Origin: Podochytrium sp. JEL0797
Lineage: Eukaryota > Chytridiomycota > Chytridiomycetes > Chytridiales > Chytriomycetaceae
Direction of reading: 5' to 3'
NCBI GenBank assembly: GCA_027596195.1
Contig: JADGJG010000049.1
Span: forward strand, 1-60,120
DNA: 60,120 nt
The notes under the pieces are model-generated. The model did not search any database, was not told the origin of the DNA, and was given only the letters and a program-made list of their open reading frames with translations. This document shows, in pieces, positions 32,817 through 44,359 of this stretch. Positions within the stretch are counted from its first letter, which is position 1. The number at the start of each line of letters is the position of its first letter. Position numbers and translations under genes: made by a program.

Positions 32817-35800
32817 CTATTTATTCAAGCCGTATTCGCCCCCTTTCGCCCACTCCGCCAACCCATTTGCTTTGATCAGAGTCAAAACGGTGGTAGCGTT
32901 CTCCATGTACCGCGCTTTCTCCGCTTCATTCGTTGTAAATCTTGCAAGAACCGCCAAATGCAATCCATGAATCAACGCCATATTCTTCAACCCTGCACAA
33001 GACTTTGCAATCACATTCAACGCTAAAGCAGTTTTGCCTTGGAGCAACAGACTTCCGGCCAGGTACATTCGATACGCGGCTGCACCTTCAGCACAAGGAA
33101 GCTGCCAAAGCTTCTTGGCCACATTAACGGCCGTGTTCAAAGTTCGAACGAGTTCTTGAATCTTGGCTGGGTCGTGATCCGTCACTGCCGTGAAATAGAG
33201 AAACGGGAAGATGGCGCATTGTCCAAACAGCTGCATCGACATTTTCTGGCCCACATTCATGAGGGCCATCCCTGCATTGATCATATCTTGGAATCTGTCC
33301 AAGGCCTTTCCGTGCTCTCCTTTGCGGAGGTACAGAATCGAGCAGGATCCGAGAAACACTTTGGTCAGTGCTGCAGTCACGTAGTCTGACTTTTGGATAA
33401 TCATGGAAGTGAATTTTGTTGCCTCGTCTAGTTTGTCCAAGAAGACAGAATTCACTTCAAACGCGACAGAATACATGAGTGTCATGATGTGCTCGTCGTT
33501 GTTGTCAACTTCAGCGCAGTTTTCCTTCGTCATTTTGTACGACTCTTCAAGCTTTCCAGTCGATGTCAGCGTAGTGGCGACGAATAATTGCGTTACTGCA
33601 GGAAACGACTGGTCAGAACAGCAATTGCAGCAGAAACTCAAAACTTACAATGATACGTGGCCATATCATTCCTCTTCTTGGACGCATCCGCGCAAAGCTT
33701 CAAATCATTTAACCCCGCCGAAAAGTCCCCTTTATAGATTGAAAGCGCGCCCGGAGAATTCAAAAACACTTCGAAATCCGATATTTTGGTGGACATTTTT
33801 TTGCCTTGGTTCAAATACACGGTACTCAAGTATTTGCTCTTGTTGAGCCAATGCCATTCAGCCGATTTGAGACATCCGTCTACGAATTCGGGCCTGTATC
33901 GCTGTCCATACGCGATGGAGAGGTTCAAGTAATTCAGGTTGACTAGCGATACATCCTGGGGAGGAAGCGAAGGATCCAAGGACGCAAGAGTGTGCAACAC
34001 AGAAAGGCATCGAAACATGATTTTGTCCTTCTCCGGGTTCGGTTCACCAGTTGAAAACCGGCCTCCGACCGTCTTAAGCCATAGCAAATTCTGCTTTCGC
34101 GTGTTTTGCTTCAAGAGCAGATTATATTGTTGGTCCGTTTCAGGCCAAGAGGCTTGAATCAAAGACATGGCCTTGAGGACATGTTTGCGGGCGCTCTGCA
34201 TGGATTTTCGACCCGATTCGGCAAAAGCGAGGGCGGAATACCAGGATGCTTGTCTTATTGGAGACATGAGCGGGTTTTGTTCGTTCTTTTTTTCGTTTTC
34301 GTGGATATGAATCAGCCTTTGCAACGCCGCGATGCCCTCTGGTTTCGAAGAAAAAAAATGAACACCAGGGATTCTTTTGCGATCGTGTTTTTCCAAACCT
34401 TGAAACAAGTACTTGTCGACACATTCAAGTCCCAGCTTTTCAAAATATTCGTACATTTTGCCTTGATCCGACGTGTTGGAATAATGAAACGTGATGGAGG
34501 GCAAAATCGTTGACCGATTTTCTGGAGACAGCTGATCTTCCAAATAATTGGCAATGCGCCTGTGAATCTCCTGTCTGTGTCCGAATGGCTGTGATCCGTA
34601 AATCGTGCTGAGAATTGGTGTCAGCCTTTTTTTTCACCCCTCGTTCTCCAAATACGTACTTGCAAATCAGCATATGAGTGAAACAATATTTGTACTTTTT
34701 GCGATCTTCCGGTGAATTCAGAATACTCGGAGAATCCTCCGGACACGGCATCAAGAACGAAAACAGATCCAACGTCTCAGCCATCGTGATCAAGTCATCC
34801 GGCGGGTAATTCCCGTCAATCACGGCCGACACGTCATACAGGTCGAAAAACATTCCAAATTCGGACGCGACGCGAAGAAGTTCTTGGAAATGGTGGTCGA
34901 GTTGGTCGAACGAGACGAGGATCGCGGATTCGACGTTGATTGCTAGGATTTCTTGGTACTACAAATTGAGCGTAAGGAATACGAGTTGATAATGAGATTT
35001 ACGCACGTCAATGTTGGATACGGTGGTTGAGATGACGCCTTTGTCGTCGCATCCAATCACGCGAGGAAGGGAGGCCAGAAGCGTGTCGGCCAATTTGTCA
35101 AGAAAGAATGGGCTCCCGGAGCTTCGCAAATGGATCACTCGCAGCAGTTCCTTGTCCATTGTCATGGCACCGAGGTCTCGAAACTTCCAAACCTGTAATT
35201 ACGCATTTTGGCATGAGAATCCCTCCTTACGCGCGGATTGACGTTACTTTACATACCAGCATCTTTTGCGTATCCACCAGAGACAAGCCATTCAAAAAAA
35301 TATGTTCGGCACTCGGCAGCGTAATCAAACTCTGAACGGCAGTGAGTTTATAAATCGTGAATGGCCTCGAAAACAGGAAATACAACGTCTTGGATGTAGA
35401 CTTGATAATAGCGCATAGAATCTCCAAAGTGGTGTTGTCCATGAACTAATCAAAGGCCGTTTCAGCAAAATAAAATCCCTCCGTCGATTCGGAGTCAATT
35501 TTTACCTGCAAATCGTCACACAAAACCGCAATTTGAACCGTTTCCGTCATAGCCTTCATAATCCCAACAATCATATCTTGCAACATCTCCTTCTTGACCC
35601 CCGCATCCATTTGCTGAATTTCCTCCGACCCTTTATCAACAATCCAATCCATCACCGAAGCCATAATCGGAAACATGTTCGGATCGAGCCCACAAGCCCT
35701 CAAAAACTCCTTGGTCCCTTCCAACGACTCATCCACCTCAATCTGCAACGGATTCGTGTGCTGTTTCGAGGGACCCTTCTTTTTCGTGGCGCTCTTTTTT

Positions 35801-38514
35801 CCCATGACGGGAGACGCTGCGGAAAGGTTGCGTTCGGAGGTGGTCAGATTCGCGTTAGCCGAGGCGTCGATTTCAATCACGATTTGGGGCACGTTTTGGG
35901 AGTGTGGGGTGACGGGGAGTTGGATGGCGTATTTTTGGAGCATGGCGGATTTGTCGGATTCGTTGAGTTTGCCAAACATGGAGTAGACGGAGCGCATGAG
36001 GTTTTTGATGGGGTACAACTGTATGTGTTTCTGAAATTCAGTGGGACGAAAAACGCGTAAATGTTATCCGACGTTACCGAATTCATTTTCTCAATCTCCG
36101 ATCCCCGAATCACACTAATCTTGGCCCCCGTTTTCACCATGGTAGCCAACGCCGTTTCGAGCAAACTTGTTTTGCCCATCCCACTCGGCCCTTCGACAAT
36201 CAAAATGGCCTGCTGCTTGTCCGCCATCCATTTTGTGAACACGCTGTTCACTTTTCCCTTTTCTTCAGCGTACCCGAAATTGCGCTTGTCCTTGACGTTG
36301 ATTTTGAGGTTGTCGACGCCGAGTTTGGAGTTTTTGATTGCCCAGATGGAGACGGGTTCGAGTTTTCCTTTGAGCTGGTGCAAAGAGGGGTAGGGTTAGT
36401 AATAGCGAAATGGAAAGAGGTTTTGGAGTTACCATGTGCAGTCCGATTTCGGCGTGATGATACAGTTCTGAAGTTGCCTCATGCGTGTCGTAATCGCAAA
36501 AGATGTTGTATCCCTCGGCCTTGTTGAATATCATCAACCTCGCCGCCACATTCACAACGTCGCCTTTTGAAAATATTCAAAGTTAACAATTAAAAAACCA
36601 ACTGAACGACCCCAAGAACTTACCCAGCAGACCCGCTTCACTGCGAATCACACTCCCCATATGAGAAAACAGCAAATCCCCTGTGGACAGGCCAATCGTG
36701 AAGGGAGTGAGTCCTTGGCTTTTCAGTTGATCCGAGACTGTGATGGCGGCGCGCACGGCAAACGACGCGTTGTTTTCGTGGCTCCATGGTGGGAGGCCAA
36801 AGACTGCAAAGAAGGATTGTCCCTTGTCGTCGACTAAAACAAATAGGATTGGAATCAGGTAAACGCCGCGTACGCGATTGGATGAAAAAGGAATGAAAGT
36901 TTTACCAGAAAACTGCTGCGTCACCCCATCATAAGGCGCCAACCCCTTAATCAACACCGAAAACAACTGATGCGCCCTCATCTTTGTATACGAAAACCGA
37001 AACTTGATGAACATAATCGTCACTTTCCGGTATTCACTCGACGGTCCGTCCTTGGACCCACTCTCCTCCTCCTCATCCATCAACGCAAACGACGACGCGC
37101 GCGACATTCCGGGGGAAGCTGGCACACCGAGAGGGGAGATGGCGTTGCGGCTCACATCCATCCCGGAAGTCGCGCATTCACTCACACCTCCAGGGGAAGT
37201 AACGACACCAGGGCTCGTTGCGAGACCAAGTCCACCCGCGCCGACTCGACCACCACCACACCCACTCCCTCGATTCGAATTCTGCAAATTCTTCACCTTA
37301 TGCACCAAACTCTGATTCATAAACTGAAAACAAAACGCGTCCGCGAGTTTCACTTCCACCGCCAACGTCTCACTCGTGACACTATTCGCACCCCCCGTAT
37401 CCCTCCGTTTCCCATCCGACAAGAAATCCAACCGCGCAGGTTCGAGTTTACCCACCAAGTTTTGCATCGCTTCGAGGGACTTGAATTCGCACGTTTGCGA
37501 ACCGCCTTTGGTTTCGTATTTGCGGATTTTGAGTTGAGTGTAGATGGATTCGGGGAGTTGGAGGACTTGGACGGCGCTTTTGGCGATTCCGAGTTCACCT
37601 AATTCAATTCTTAGCCGGCGCGCCTATAAAATCGGACAAAAAAAAAGGTGTATACCAGGCCTCGCATTATCCAACGCCCCTCCAATCTCTCCCAACGGCG
37701 GCCCATGCACGAAATAATCACACCGTTGCCCCGCGACTCCAACAATCACGTGGTGAAACGCGCCCGCGCTGATTCCGATATGTAAATCGAGCAGGTCTTC
37801 TTCGACGCCCTTTTTGTTGACGCCGCCGGGGGATGTGACGGATTTGGCTTTGCCTTTGATGAGGACTCTGTGGGGGATGGAGGTGGAGGGTGTGAGTTTT
37901 TGTTTACTTCATCTTTGAAGGCACGTCCCGCCACCGGCCCCCCCCCCCCCCTCCCCCCCCACACACACACACGCACACACACGCGTAAAGAGAAAACTCA
38001 ACTCTGTACAGCAAATTAAAGCCCTGCGCGTAGTATACCGCAAATCATCCTCGGACGTTCCACGCGCCTCAAACACAACCAACAACGCGTCGCCAAGGAA
38101 CTTGATCACGTCTCCGCCGTAGTAGGATATAATATCGATGATCTGTTTATATATAATATGCGCTTTTCGAGTTGAGAGGGAATCCTATCGGGGTGGTGGT
38201 GGTGGTGGTGGTGCAACACACCTTGGACATGAACTTGGACACCGCCTGCGTCATCTCCTCAGACGATCGCCGTCCTTGTTGCGCCTGCATACAAAACGCG
38301 TTCAATAAACCCACCCCTTCCCCTCAATCGAAAAACCTACCAACAACGTGGACGTCAACGCCGTAAACCCCGAAATATCAATCAACGCGACAGCCCCGAC
38401 CGTTTCCTCGTCGAAAGGTTGATCGCGTTCAAGCATGTCCATAATCTGCGTGCGCTTCTCGCGGTTCCGCGACGCGTCGCGAATGTAGCGCGCAATGAAG
38501 CGGTTTGTTTTCAT
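32817..38514 (-). CDS. Soluble-type adenylyl cyclase (ADCY10/sAC-like): two class III cyclase domains, P-loop ATPase and helical repeats
   Basis: Makes cAMP in the cytosol; animal homologues respond to bicarbonate and calcium. Fourteen minus-strand exons: 38514-38341, 38284-38222, 38142-~37979, 37867-37656, 37598-36906, 36833-36624, 36563-36433, 36374-36078, 36030-35506, 35445-35257, 35192-35007, 34958-34660, 34607-33649 and 33595-32817. They give about 1,626 residues; human sAC has 1,610. Cyclase domain 1 has ALIDISGFTALT and GGDVIKFLGDALLVVFE, with both metal-binding Asp residues. Domain 2 has FGLPPWSHENNA and GDVVNVAARLM (Asn and Arg of the transition-state site). A Walker A (EGPSGMGKTS) opens the ATPase region, and PFGHRQEIHRRIANYLE marks the C-terminal repeat region. 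The first Met is uncertain; the frame is open to 38640. The exon 3 donor lies inside a GT repeat. Confidence 0.85.
37938..37983. repeat. Poly-C plus (AC)n microsatellite at a splice donor
   Basis: About 20 C, then an interrupted C run, then ACACACACACACGCACACACACGCG. On the transcribed (minus) strand this is GTGTGTGTGCGTGTG followed by G runs, and the exon 3 donor of the cyclase gene must fall within it. Several phase-compatible GT choices exist. Confidence 0.9.
38190..38213. repeat. (GGT)n microsatellite in cyclase intron 2
   Basis: GGGGTGGTGGTGGTGGTGGTGGTG, about eight units, inside the intron between cyclase exons 2 and 3. On the minus strand it is CACCACC, directly downstream of the exon 2 donor. 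Confidence 0.9.
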
Positions 38515-38803
38515 TTTTTGGGCGACGAGATTTGCAAGCTGGCCACACACCCACAACCCCCTAGCTCTCGGACAAATTAATGTATAAAAAAAACTACAAT
38601 TTTTTTTCCATTCTCCAGAACGCGCAACCATTTGACCCAAACTTCAATCCTCCACTCTCCAGCAAGGTTGCGAAGAAATCAAAAAAAAATCAAAAGCTCA
38701 TCCCAACAAACACGCTCGATATTTACGAGTTCACTAAAAAGCAGAGTCAACAAAAACGGCCCCCCCCCACACACACCCACCCAAAAAAAAACAAAAAGGG
38801 TAC

Positions 38804-40714
38804 TCAACTGTACGTAGCAGGATCAATACTCTCCGGCAACTCCGTAATATTCACCTCAAACTTTTCCTGCACCTTATTCAACACAACCGAATCGTCCGCC
38901 GAGCTCACAAACGTGATACCCAGTCCTTTGGTTCCAAAACGTCCGGCACGTCCGACACGGTGGAGGTATGAGTCGGCCGAATCGGGCATGTCGTAGTTGA
39001 CCACAATGTTGACACGTTCGACATCGATTCCACGGCCAAACACGTCCGTGGCGACCATGATGCGTTTGGTAAAGTCTTTGAAGCTTTGGTAACGACGGAT
39101 ACTGCATTCACCCCAAACCATCAGCTCCCGCACCCCCTCTCAAATAAACACAAAAACACAAACCGCTCATCCTGATCCATCCCCGAATGAATGCAAATAC
39201 TCGGGAAATTGCATTCTACAAGCAACTTGTTCAAACTGTTGGCACGCGCAACACTCTTGACAAAAATGCACACTTGGTTGAACTCGATTTGGTCCAACAG
39301 GTCGTTGAGCTTGCGGTTCTTTTCCGCTTCAGTGAGCTTCACGTAGTATTGTTGGAGACCGTGGAGGGTCAGTTTGGTTTCGTCGTCCACGTAGATTTCG
39401 AGGGGCTATGAGGGAGGGTGGGTGGATTTTAGAGTCTTGATGGTGGGGGGTGGATCGAGAGCACCCCGGTCCGCGCGTCAAATGGGGTAGGGAATTTTTA
39501 CGTTTTGCATGAATTTCTTGCACACAGGGCGGATTTCCTTGGACAAGGTGGCCGAGAACATCATGACCTGCTTGTGGTGAGGAGTGGATCTGAAAATATC
39601 TTGAATATCTTTGCGCATGTCTGTTTTGTGGAATCAATGAATGAAAACAATGACGAGTCAGTTTTCAACTCGACAGTCGATGCATTTTCGTGCATCCGGG
39701 CACACACACACTCCAAAAACAAACAAAACTCACCCAAAGCCTCCAAAATCTTGTCACACTCATCCAACACAAAATGCTTCAACTTGCTCAAATTCAAACT
39801 CTTGTCCTTCACAAGCGCCAAAATCCTCCCCGGAGTGCCCACAACAATCTGCGGATGCTCCGTCCTCAACGTTTCCTGATTCTGCTTAATACTCACGCCA
39901 CCGTAAAACACACCCGTCTTCACATCGGGCATGTACTTGGAGAACCGCGCGTACTCGTTCTTGATTTGGAACGCGAGTTCTCTCGTGTGGCAAATGACGA
40001 GAACCGCGGGGTCTGTCGAGGTGGCGGTTTCGAGTTGTTGCAGGGTTGTGAGGACAAAGACGGCCGTTTTTCCCATTCCGGATTTGGCTTGAGAGAGAAC
40101 GTCCATGCCGAGGATGGCTTGCGGGATGGCTTCTTGTTGGACTGTGTTTTTGTTGTGTTGTGTGTGAATGGGGAGTTAGTTTCGTAGAAGTGGGATGAAT
40201 TCGCCGTGGTGCGTGCACTCGCTCGATTCGGTATAAACTTGTTCGTTTCGCTCACTCTACGCGCGCTGCGCGCCACGCGCGAGCGTGCGTACGTGTTATC
40301 GCGCTCGAGAGCCTCGCCTCACTCGTTCTTTCCGCGCGCTACGCGCTCGCCCGCCCGCCCTCACCCTCGCACGGGCTACGCACGGCCCAGGCTCACACAA
40401 AAAAAAGAACATACCCTCCGAAGGATGCTCGAAACCACAATCGACAATGGCGCGCAATAACTCTGGCTTGAGCAAAAAGTCACGGAACCCGGTGGCATGG
40501 ATACCGACGTAAGAACCCTTCTTGACTTCCTTGGGATCCGCGGCGGCGGTGGCGTCGGAAGAGGTGGCAGCAGCGGTGGCGGTGGCGGAGATGGCCGGGA
40601 TCTGTGTGGTCTCTTCCTCCTCCTGTGTTTTGTTTTGTTAGGGAAAGGGTGGTGTGCGAAAAACAAAGGGATGCATACCTCGTAGTCAATCAAGTCGTCT
40701 CCTTCGTTGCTCAT
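38804..40714 (-). CDS. SUB2: DEAD-box RNA helicase SUB2/UAP56
   Basis: ATP-dependent RNA helicase of the spliceosome and the TREX mRNA-export complex. Exons 40714-40679, 40622-40415, 40141-39734, 39620-39502, 39405-39164 and 39101-38804 give 436 residues; yeast Sub2 has 446. The Q-motif region includes [20 protein letters not shown]. Then AKSGMGKT (motif I), [10 protein letters not shown] (motif II in the DECD form typical of UAP56), MMFSATLS (motif III, SAT) and [13 protein letters not shown] (motif VI). An Ala/Thr-rich linker follows the acidic N-terminus. Intron 2 is 267 nt and carries a CG-rich repeat that also occurs in an RPB4 intron. The gene is divergent from RPB4, with 394 bases between the start codons. 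Confidence 0.95.
40239..40360 (-). repeat. CG-rich dispersed repeat, copy in SUB2 intron 2
   Basis: Read on the minus strand, the copy runs from GCGCGTAGCGCGCGGAAA to GCGCGTAGAGTGAGCGAAAC (then GAACAAG). The RPB4 intron holds a similar stretch in the same order and the same orientation relative to its gene. It is not coding. Confidence 0.75.
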
Positions 40715-40953
40715 GGTGAATCAACTGGGATCCAATTTGATTGGTTCCGAGAGAGAGAGAGAGAAGGCCGAGGTGGAGAGAGAGGGCATTAATATTCGGT
40801 AGTCAGAGTGGCGTGCGAGGACCGCGGAGGGAGTGGCAAGCGAAGGGCGGCAATACGAACTGGGCGGGTGAGGGTGGGTCAGTCAAACAGATAATGTGAT
40901 TTATGACGCTGTGCACAGCACGCAAAACAAATCGGATTGTCACGCATCGCTCT

Positions 40954-41037
40954 CTAGTTATCTAGGGAGTGCTCCTCTAGGACATCTAGGGAACCTGCCT
41001 AGGACACCCCCCTAGGGCAGACTAGGACAGACTAGGG
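40954..41037. repeat. Alternating CTAGGG/CTAGGA motif array in the SUB2-RPB4 intergenic region
   Basis: Seven CTAGG hexamers occur within 80 bases and alternate strictly between CTAGGG and CTAGGA (starts near 40962, 40977, 40986, 40999, 41012, 41022 and 41032), often followed by CAGACT or CACACT. CTAG is usually rare, so this is not expected by chance. It lies in the shared upstream region about 70-150 bases before the RPB4 start. Confidence 0.85.
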
Positions 41038-41108
41038 CACACTCGAAGGGAAACTCACCTTGGTTTGTTTTTCTTCGCAAACACAAAACACGAAACGAAA
41101 AAAAAAAA

Positions 41109-42083
41109 ATGAACCGACAACGCAACGCCAAAGTCGACGAAGAAGACGCCTCGCTGAACCTGTTTGGAAAAGAGTTTCAGGATGCACAGGCACTGCTTAT
41201 TGCAGAGGTGAAGGTGCTTCTCGATGCGAACGAGGAAAAGAGGTTGGCGGGGGAGGAGCCATCGGTGCAGTCCACGGAGTGCGTGTTTACTACTACTCGA
41301 TGTAGTGTACTCACTCTCTCTCTCCTACTAGCATCAAGCGAAAGACCGTAGAGTACTGCGCGCGCTTCGGGAGGTTCACAGACAAGCAGACCATCAAGGA
41401 AGTGCGCCAGTTGAGTCTACTCCATTGCGAATTCGAATGCATTCCCTGCGCCATTCTCGTACACTTCCTATCGTCGGATTGAGCATTCGTTGAGGGCCTT
41501 GGGAATCGTGGCGGGGAGTGAAACTAGATCGAAACGAACTCAGCGAAACCCCCACATTCGCACCGTCCTTCTGACATGCGAATATCCAGTGATTCCCGAC
41601 CCTCTCCTATCACGGATTCTACGAAACCACGTGTCGCTGAACCTGAAATTTACCAGACTCTTTCCAACCGACCAATTCTCCCAATTCGAAGCTGCCCAAC
41701 TGGCCAACCTCGGATGCGAGACGGTCGAAGAAGCCAAAGTTTTGATTCCCAGGTGAGATTACGAAACCCTTCCGCCCCAAAAGTGGGGAATCACGCGCGC
41801 GTAGCGGAAAAATAAAATAAGCGAAGCGAGCGAGTCGCGCGAAAAGCAAACGGCGATGCTCGCGAATGCGCACGCACGCACGCGCGCGCGTAGAGTGACC
41901 GAAGCGAACAAGCCATTTAATGCGCGCGTCCTTTTCGCGTTTTCTCACTATTTAATCACTCTCACTCACACTCGCACACACACTAGTCTAGCAAAACGCG
42001 AGGAACTCGACGAAAATCACGTGCAAGACTTGCTCGACCAAATGTCCAACTTGAGAAAGTTCCAGGCGGGAGGAATGTTTTGA
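41109..42083 (+). CDS. RPB4: RNA polymerase II subunit RPB4
   Basis: Forms the stalk of RNA polymerase II with RPB7. Exons 41109-41278, 41332-41409, 41657-41752 and 41987-42083 join in phase to 146 residues; the human protein has 142. Recognisable segments are DEEDASLNLFGKEFQDAQAL (human EEDASQLIFPKEFETAETL), KRKTVEYCARFGRFTDKQTI, FSQFEAAQLANLGCETVEEA and LIPSLAKREELDE, then LLDQMSNL. The second intron donor is GTTGAG. The fourth exon is taken from the first of two closely spaced TAG acceptors because it restores the conserved IPSL. Two introns, 247 and 234 nt, are long for this genome, and the second holds the CG-rich repeat shared with SUB2. Confidence 0.92.
41791..41912 (+). repeat. CG-rich dispersed repeat, copy in RPB4 intron 3
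   Basis: Runs from GCGCGCGTAGCGGAAA through a CG-rich middle (GCGAGCGAGTCGCGCG, ACGCACGCACGCGCGCG) to CGTAGAGTGACCGAAGCGAA and CAAG. Start, middle and end align with the repeat in SUB2 intron 2. Both copies lie in introns and read in the same direction as the host gene. Confidence 0.75.
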
Positions 42084-42190
42084 ATGAATACTTTCCCCCA
42101 AAAGAAGCAAATAAAATCAACATGCACGGCAGAGACATGGCGGGATTCTCTGATGAGCAAACCTGATTTGCGAACTCGCCGGTCAAAAAT

Positions 42191-43213
42191 ATGCCTTCGA
42201 ATCAAAGCTCTGCGGATCCCACTGCCCTGCCACCCGCACGCTGCGAACCTGGTCACCCGCCATCGGACTCTCCTTCCGAAGATCGCCTCGCGCAGAAGGA
42301 GTCCAACCACGGCCCTATCTCTCTCCACGCCCTCAATCTCCACGACCCAACCGAGAAACCCCTCACTCTCTTCGCCGACCTTCCCGTCGAGATCGCCCTA
42401 CGGATCCTCAGCTGGGTGCACCCAAAGTATGTGTGGAAGCTTCGCGGACTCTCGAAAACGTTCAAGGAGTGCCTTTCGACGCCCTCGTTTGCTCGCATGA
42501 ACATGGCCCGATTCGTTCTTCCTCGCCAACCGATCAAAATCTTGAGACCATCAAAATACGATCTCCTCTACGTTAGGGCTCCTCAACAATACCAAACCGC
42601 ATATTTCCGGATGCGTTGGGCCAAGCTCGAAAAGCTGGAGTGGTACAACTGCGTTCTCAACATTTCCATCCCCATTGCTGTGATGGGCTGCAGGAATCTT
42701 GCCCAGCTGGAGTTCGGAAGCTGTTCTCTCAGTGGCTTAATTCCTGTCGAAATTGGAGAACTCGCGTCCCTTCAAATCTTAATCCTTCATAGTAACCGAC
42801 TCGAAGGCATGATTCCCACAAGTATTGGAAGATTGCAGCAGTTGAAAAGACTGTCTCTGTTTGGCAACCATCTGTCTGGTCCGATTCCTCCCGAACTGGG
42901 GCTGTGCTGCAAGTTGGAATTCCTCGACATGTCCCAGAATGTCGCTCTCAATGGGAGCTTACCTCCTCAGCTTGGCAGTCTCTCTGCCCTTGACGAGCTT
43001 TATCTCAACCACTGTGCTTTCACGGGTTCCATTCCGCCAGAGTTTGGCCTGCTTGCAAGTTTGAGTTGGTTGTCTTTGAACGACAATTTATTGTCTGGGG
43101 AGGTTCCTGTCGAGTTGGCGAGTTTGTATCGGTTGGAACTCATATCTTTGCAAAACAATGCGGGATTGGTATGCTCGTTTGAATTCGGGAACGGGGTTGA
43201 TTTAGCTATTTGA
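42191..43213 (+). CDS. F-box protein with plant-type leucine-rich repeats (copy A)
   Basis: Intact, intronless, 340 residues. Residues ~57-105 form an F-box-like segment: FADLPVEIALRILSWVHPKY, then WKLRGLSKTFKECLSTPSFA. After a conserved linker (APQQYQTAYFRMRWAKLEKL) come about seven 24-residue repeats of the LxGxIPxELG type, e.g. LEGMIPTSIGRLQQLKRLSL and LSGPIPPELGLCCKLEFLDM. The ending NNAGLVCSFEF is shared by all copies. There is no signal peptide or membrane segment, so it is cytoplasmic or nuclear. By analogy with F-box/LRR proteins it may recruit targets to an SCF ligase; the LRR would be the recognition surface. The LxGxIP class is best known from plant receptor kinases, and pairing it with an F-box is unusual. 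Confidence 0.85.
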   Translation: MPSNQSSADPTALPPARCEPGHPPSDSPSEDRLAQKESNHGPISLHALNLHDPTEKPLTLFADLPVEIALRILSWVHPKYVWKLRGLSKTFKECLSTPSFARMNMARFVLPRQPIKILRPSKYDLLYVRAPQQYQTAYFRMRWAKLEKLEWYNCVLNISIPIAVMGCRNLAQLEFGSCSLSGLIPVEIGELASLQILILHSNRLEGMIPTSIGRLQQLKRLSLFGNHLSGPIPPELGLCCKLEFLDMSQNVALNGSLPPQLGSLSALDELYLNHCAFTGSIPPEFGLLASLSWLSLNDNLLSGEVPVELASLYRLELISLQNNAGLVCSFEFGNGVDLAI

Positions 43214-43344
43214 GCGTTGCAAGAAGAAAACAGAGCGCGCCGAAGGGAGTGTGTTGAATAAAGGAAACAAGTTGCGTGCAAGACATAGTATTTAATGAGA
43301 CAGGTAGCAAATCGAAACGCGATTCCCCACTGCAGACCGCAGGA

Positions 43345-44163
43345 ATGTCGACGGCTTTCGGATCCCACGGCTGCCACCCGCATGGAGCGAAACTGGTCAC
43401 CGACCATCCGAATCTCCTCCCAATAGTCTCCACACGCATATTGAACCCTACAACGACCCTCTACCTCCCCCAGACCTCCTTCTCCAAAACCCATCTGAGA
43501 CACACCCCACCGGCTTGCAAACCTTCCCGCGGAAATTGCCTCGAAAATCCTCAGTTGGGTGCCAAAACAAGCGTGGAACTTCGCAGACTCTCGAAAACCT
43601 TCAAGGCGTGCCTTTCGACACCGTCTTTCGTTCGCATGAACATGGGTCAATACCTCCCCTCTGCCTTTCCAATCATCACCAGCACCACAAACCCAACACA
43701 AGAAGATATCCTCTACCTTGAGGCTCCTCAGCATTATCAAACAGCGTATATCCACACGTGCTGGTCCACTCTCGAGAATCTGGAGTAGTACGGGCACAGC
43801 CACCAACTCACCATTGACTTGATGGATTGCAAGAATCTTGTTACGTTGAATGTCCAAAACAACTCCCTCGGCGGTTCCATTCCTGACGAAATTGGAGACC
43901 TCGCGTCACTTCATAACAGATTTGACGGCACTATTCCCACCAGTCTTGCAAGATTGCAGCAGCTCAAGAGTCTACTTTTGTACAAGAACAACTGTCTAAT
44001 TCCTCTACTCTGGAGAGGTTCCTGTCGAGTTGCCGAGTTTGAATCATCTTCAAGAGGAATCCTTGGAAAACAATGCGGGTTTGGTGTTCTGGTTGAATTT
44101 GGGGAATGGGTGCGTTTCAATGGCGTTTCAATATTTGAGTGTGTTGCCATTCCCCTTTCATGA
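43345..44163 (+). pseudogene. F-box/LRR family pseudogene with internal deletion (copy B)
   Basis: The 5' part is frameshifted: the F-box region is only partly readable, VELRRLSKTFKACLSTPSFV being in frame. After APQHYQTAYIHT a TAG interrupts, followed by CKNLVTLNVQNNSLGGSIPD and PTSLARLQQLKSLLLYKNN. There the sequence jumps from an LSG position in one repeat to SGEVPVEL in the last, losing roughly 200 bases. The tail is recognisable in another frame. Deletion between similar repeats probably occurred by slippage or recombination. Confidence 0.85.
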
Positions 44164-44359
44164 GTTGAATAAAGGAGGCAATTTCTTCGCAAACCAGTTC
44201 CACATACGTCCCTCTTTCTGTAGGGGATTGCTTCGACGATAATCTTTCGGAGAACTTCAGGCGGGAGGAATATTTTTTGAAAATTCGCTCTGCAGACACA
44301 AAGAACATGTCAAAGCGCGACGAGACGTGATTCTCTAAAAGAAAATGGAGAAATGTAAA

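Noticed and set aside
43000..43857. 285-aa minus-strand ORF
   Set aside because: Antisense to F-box/LRR copies; the LRR codon pattern leaves this strand open by chance in all copies.
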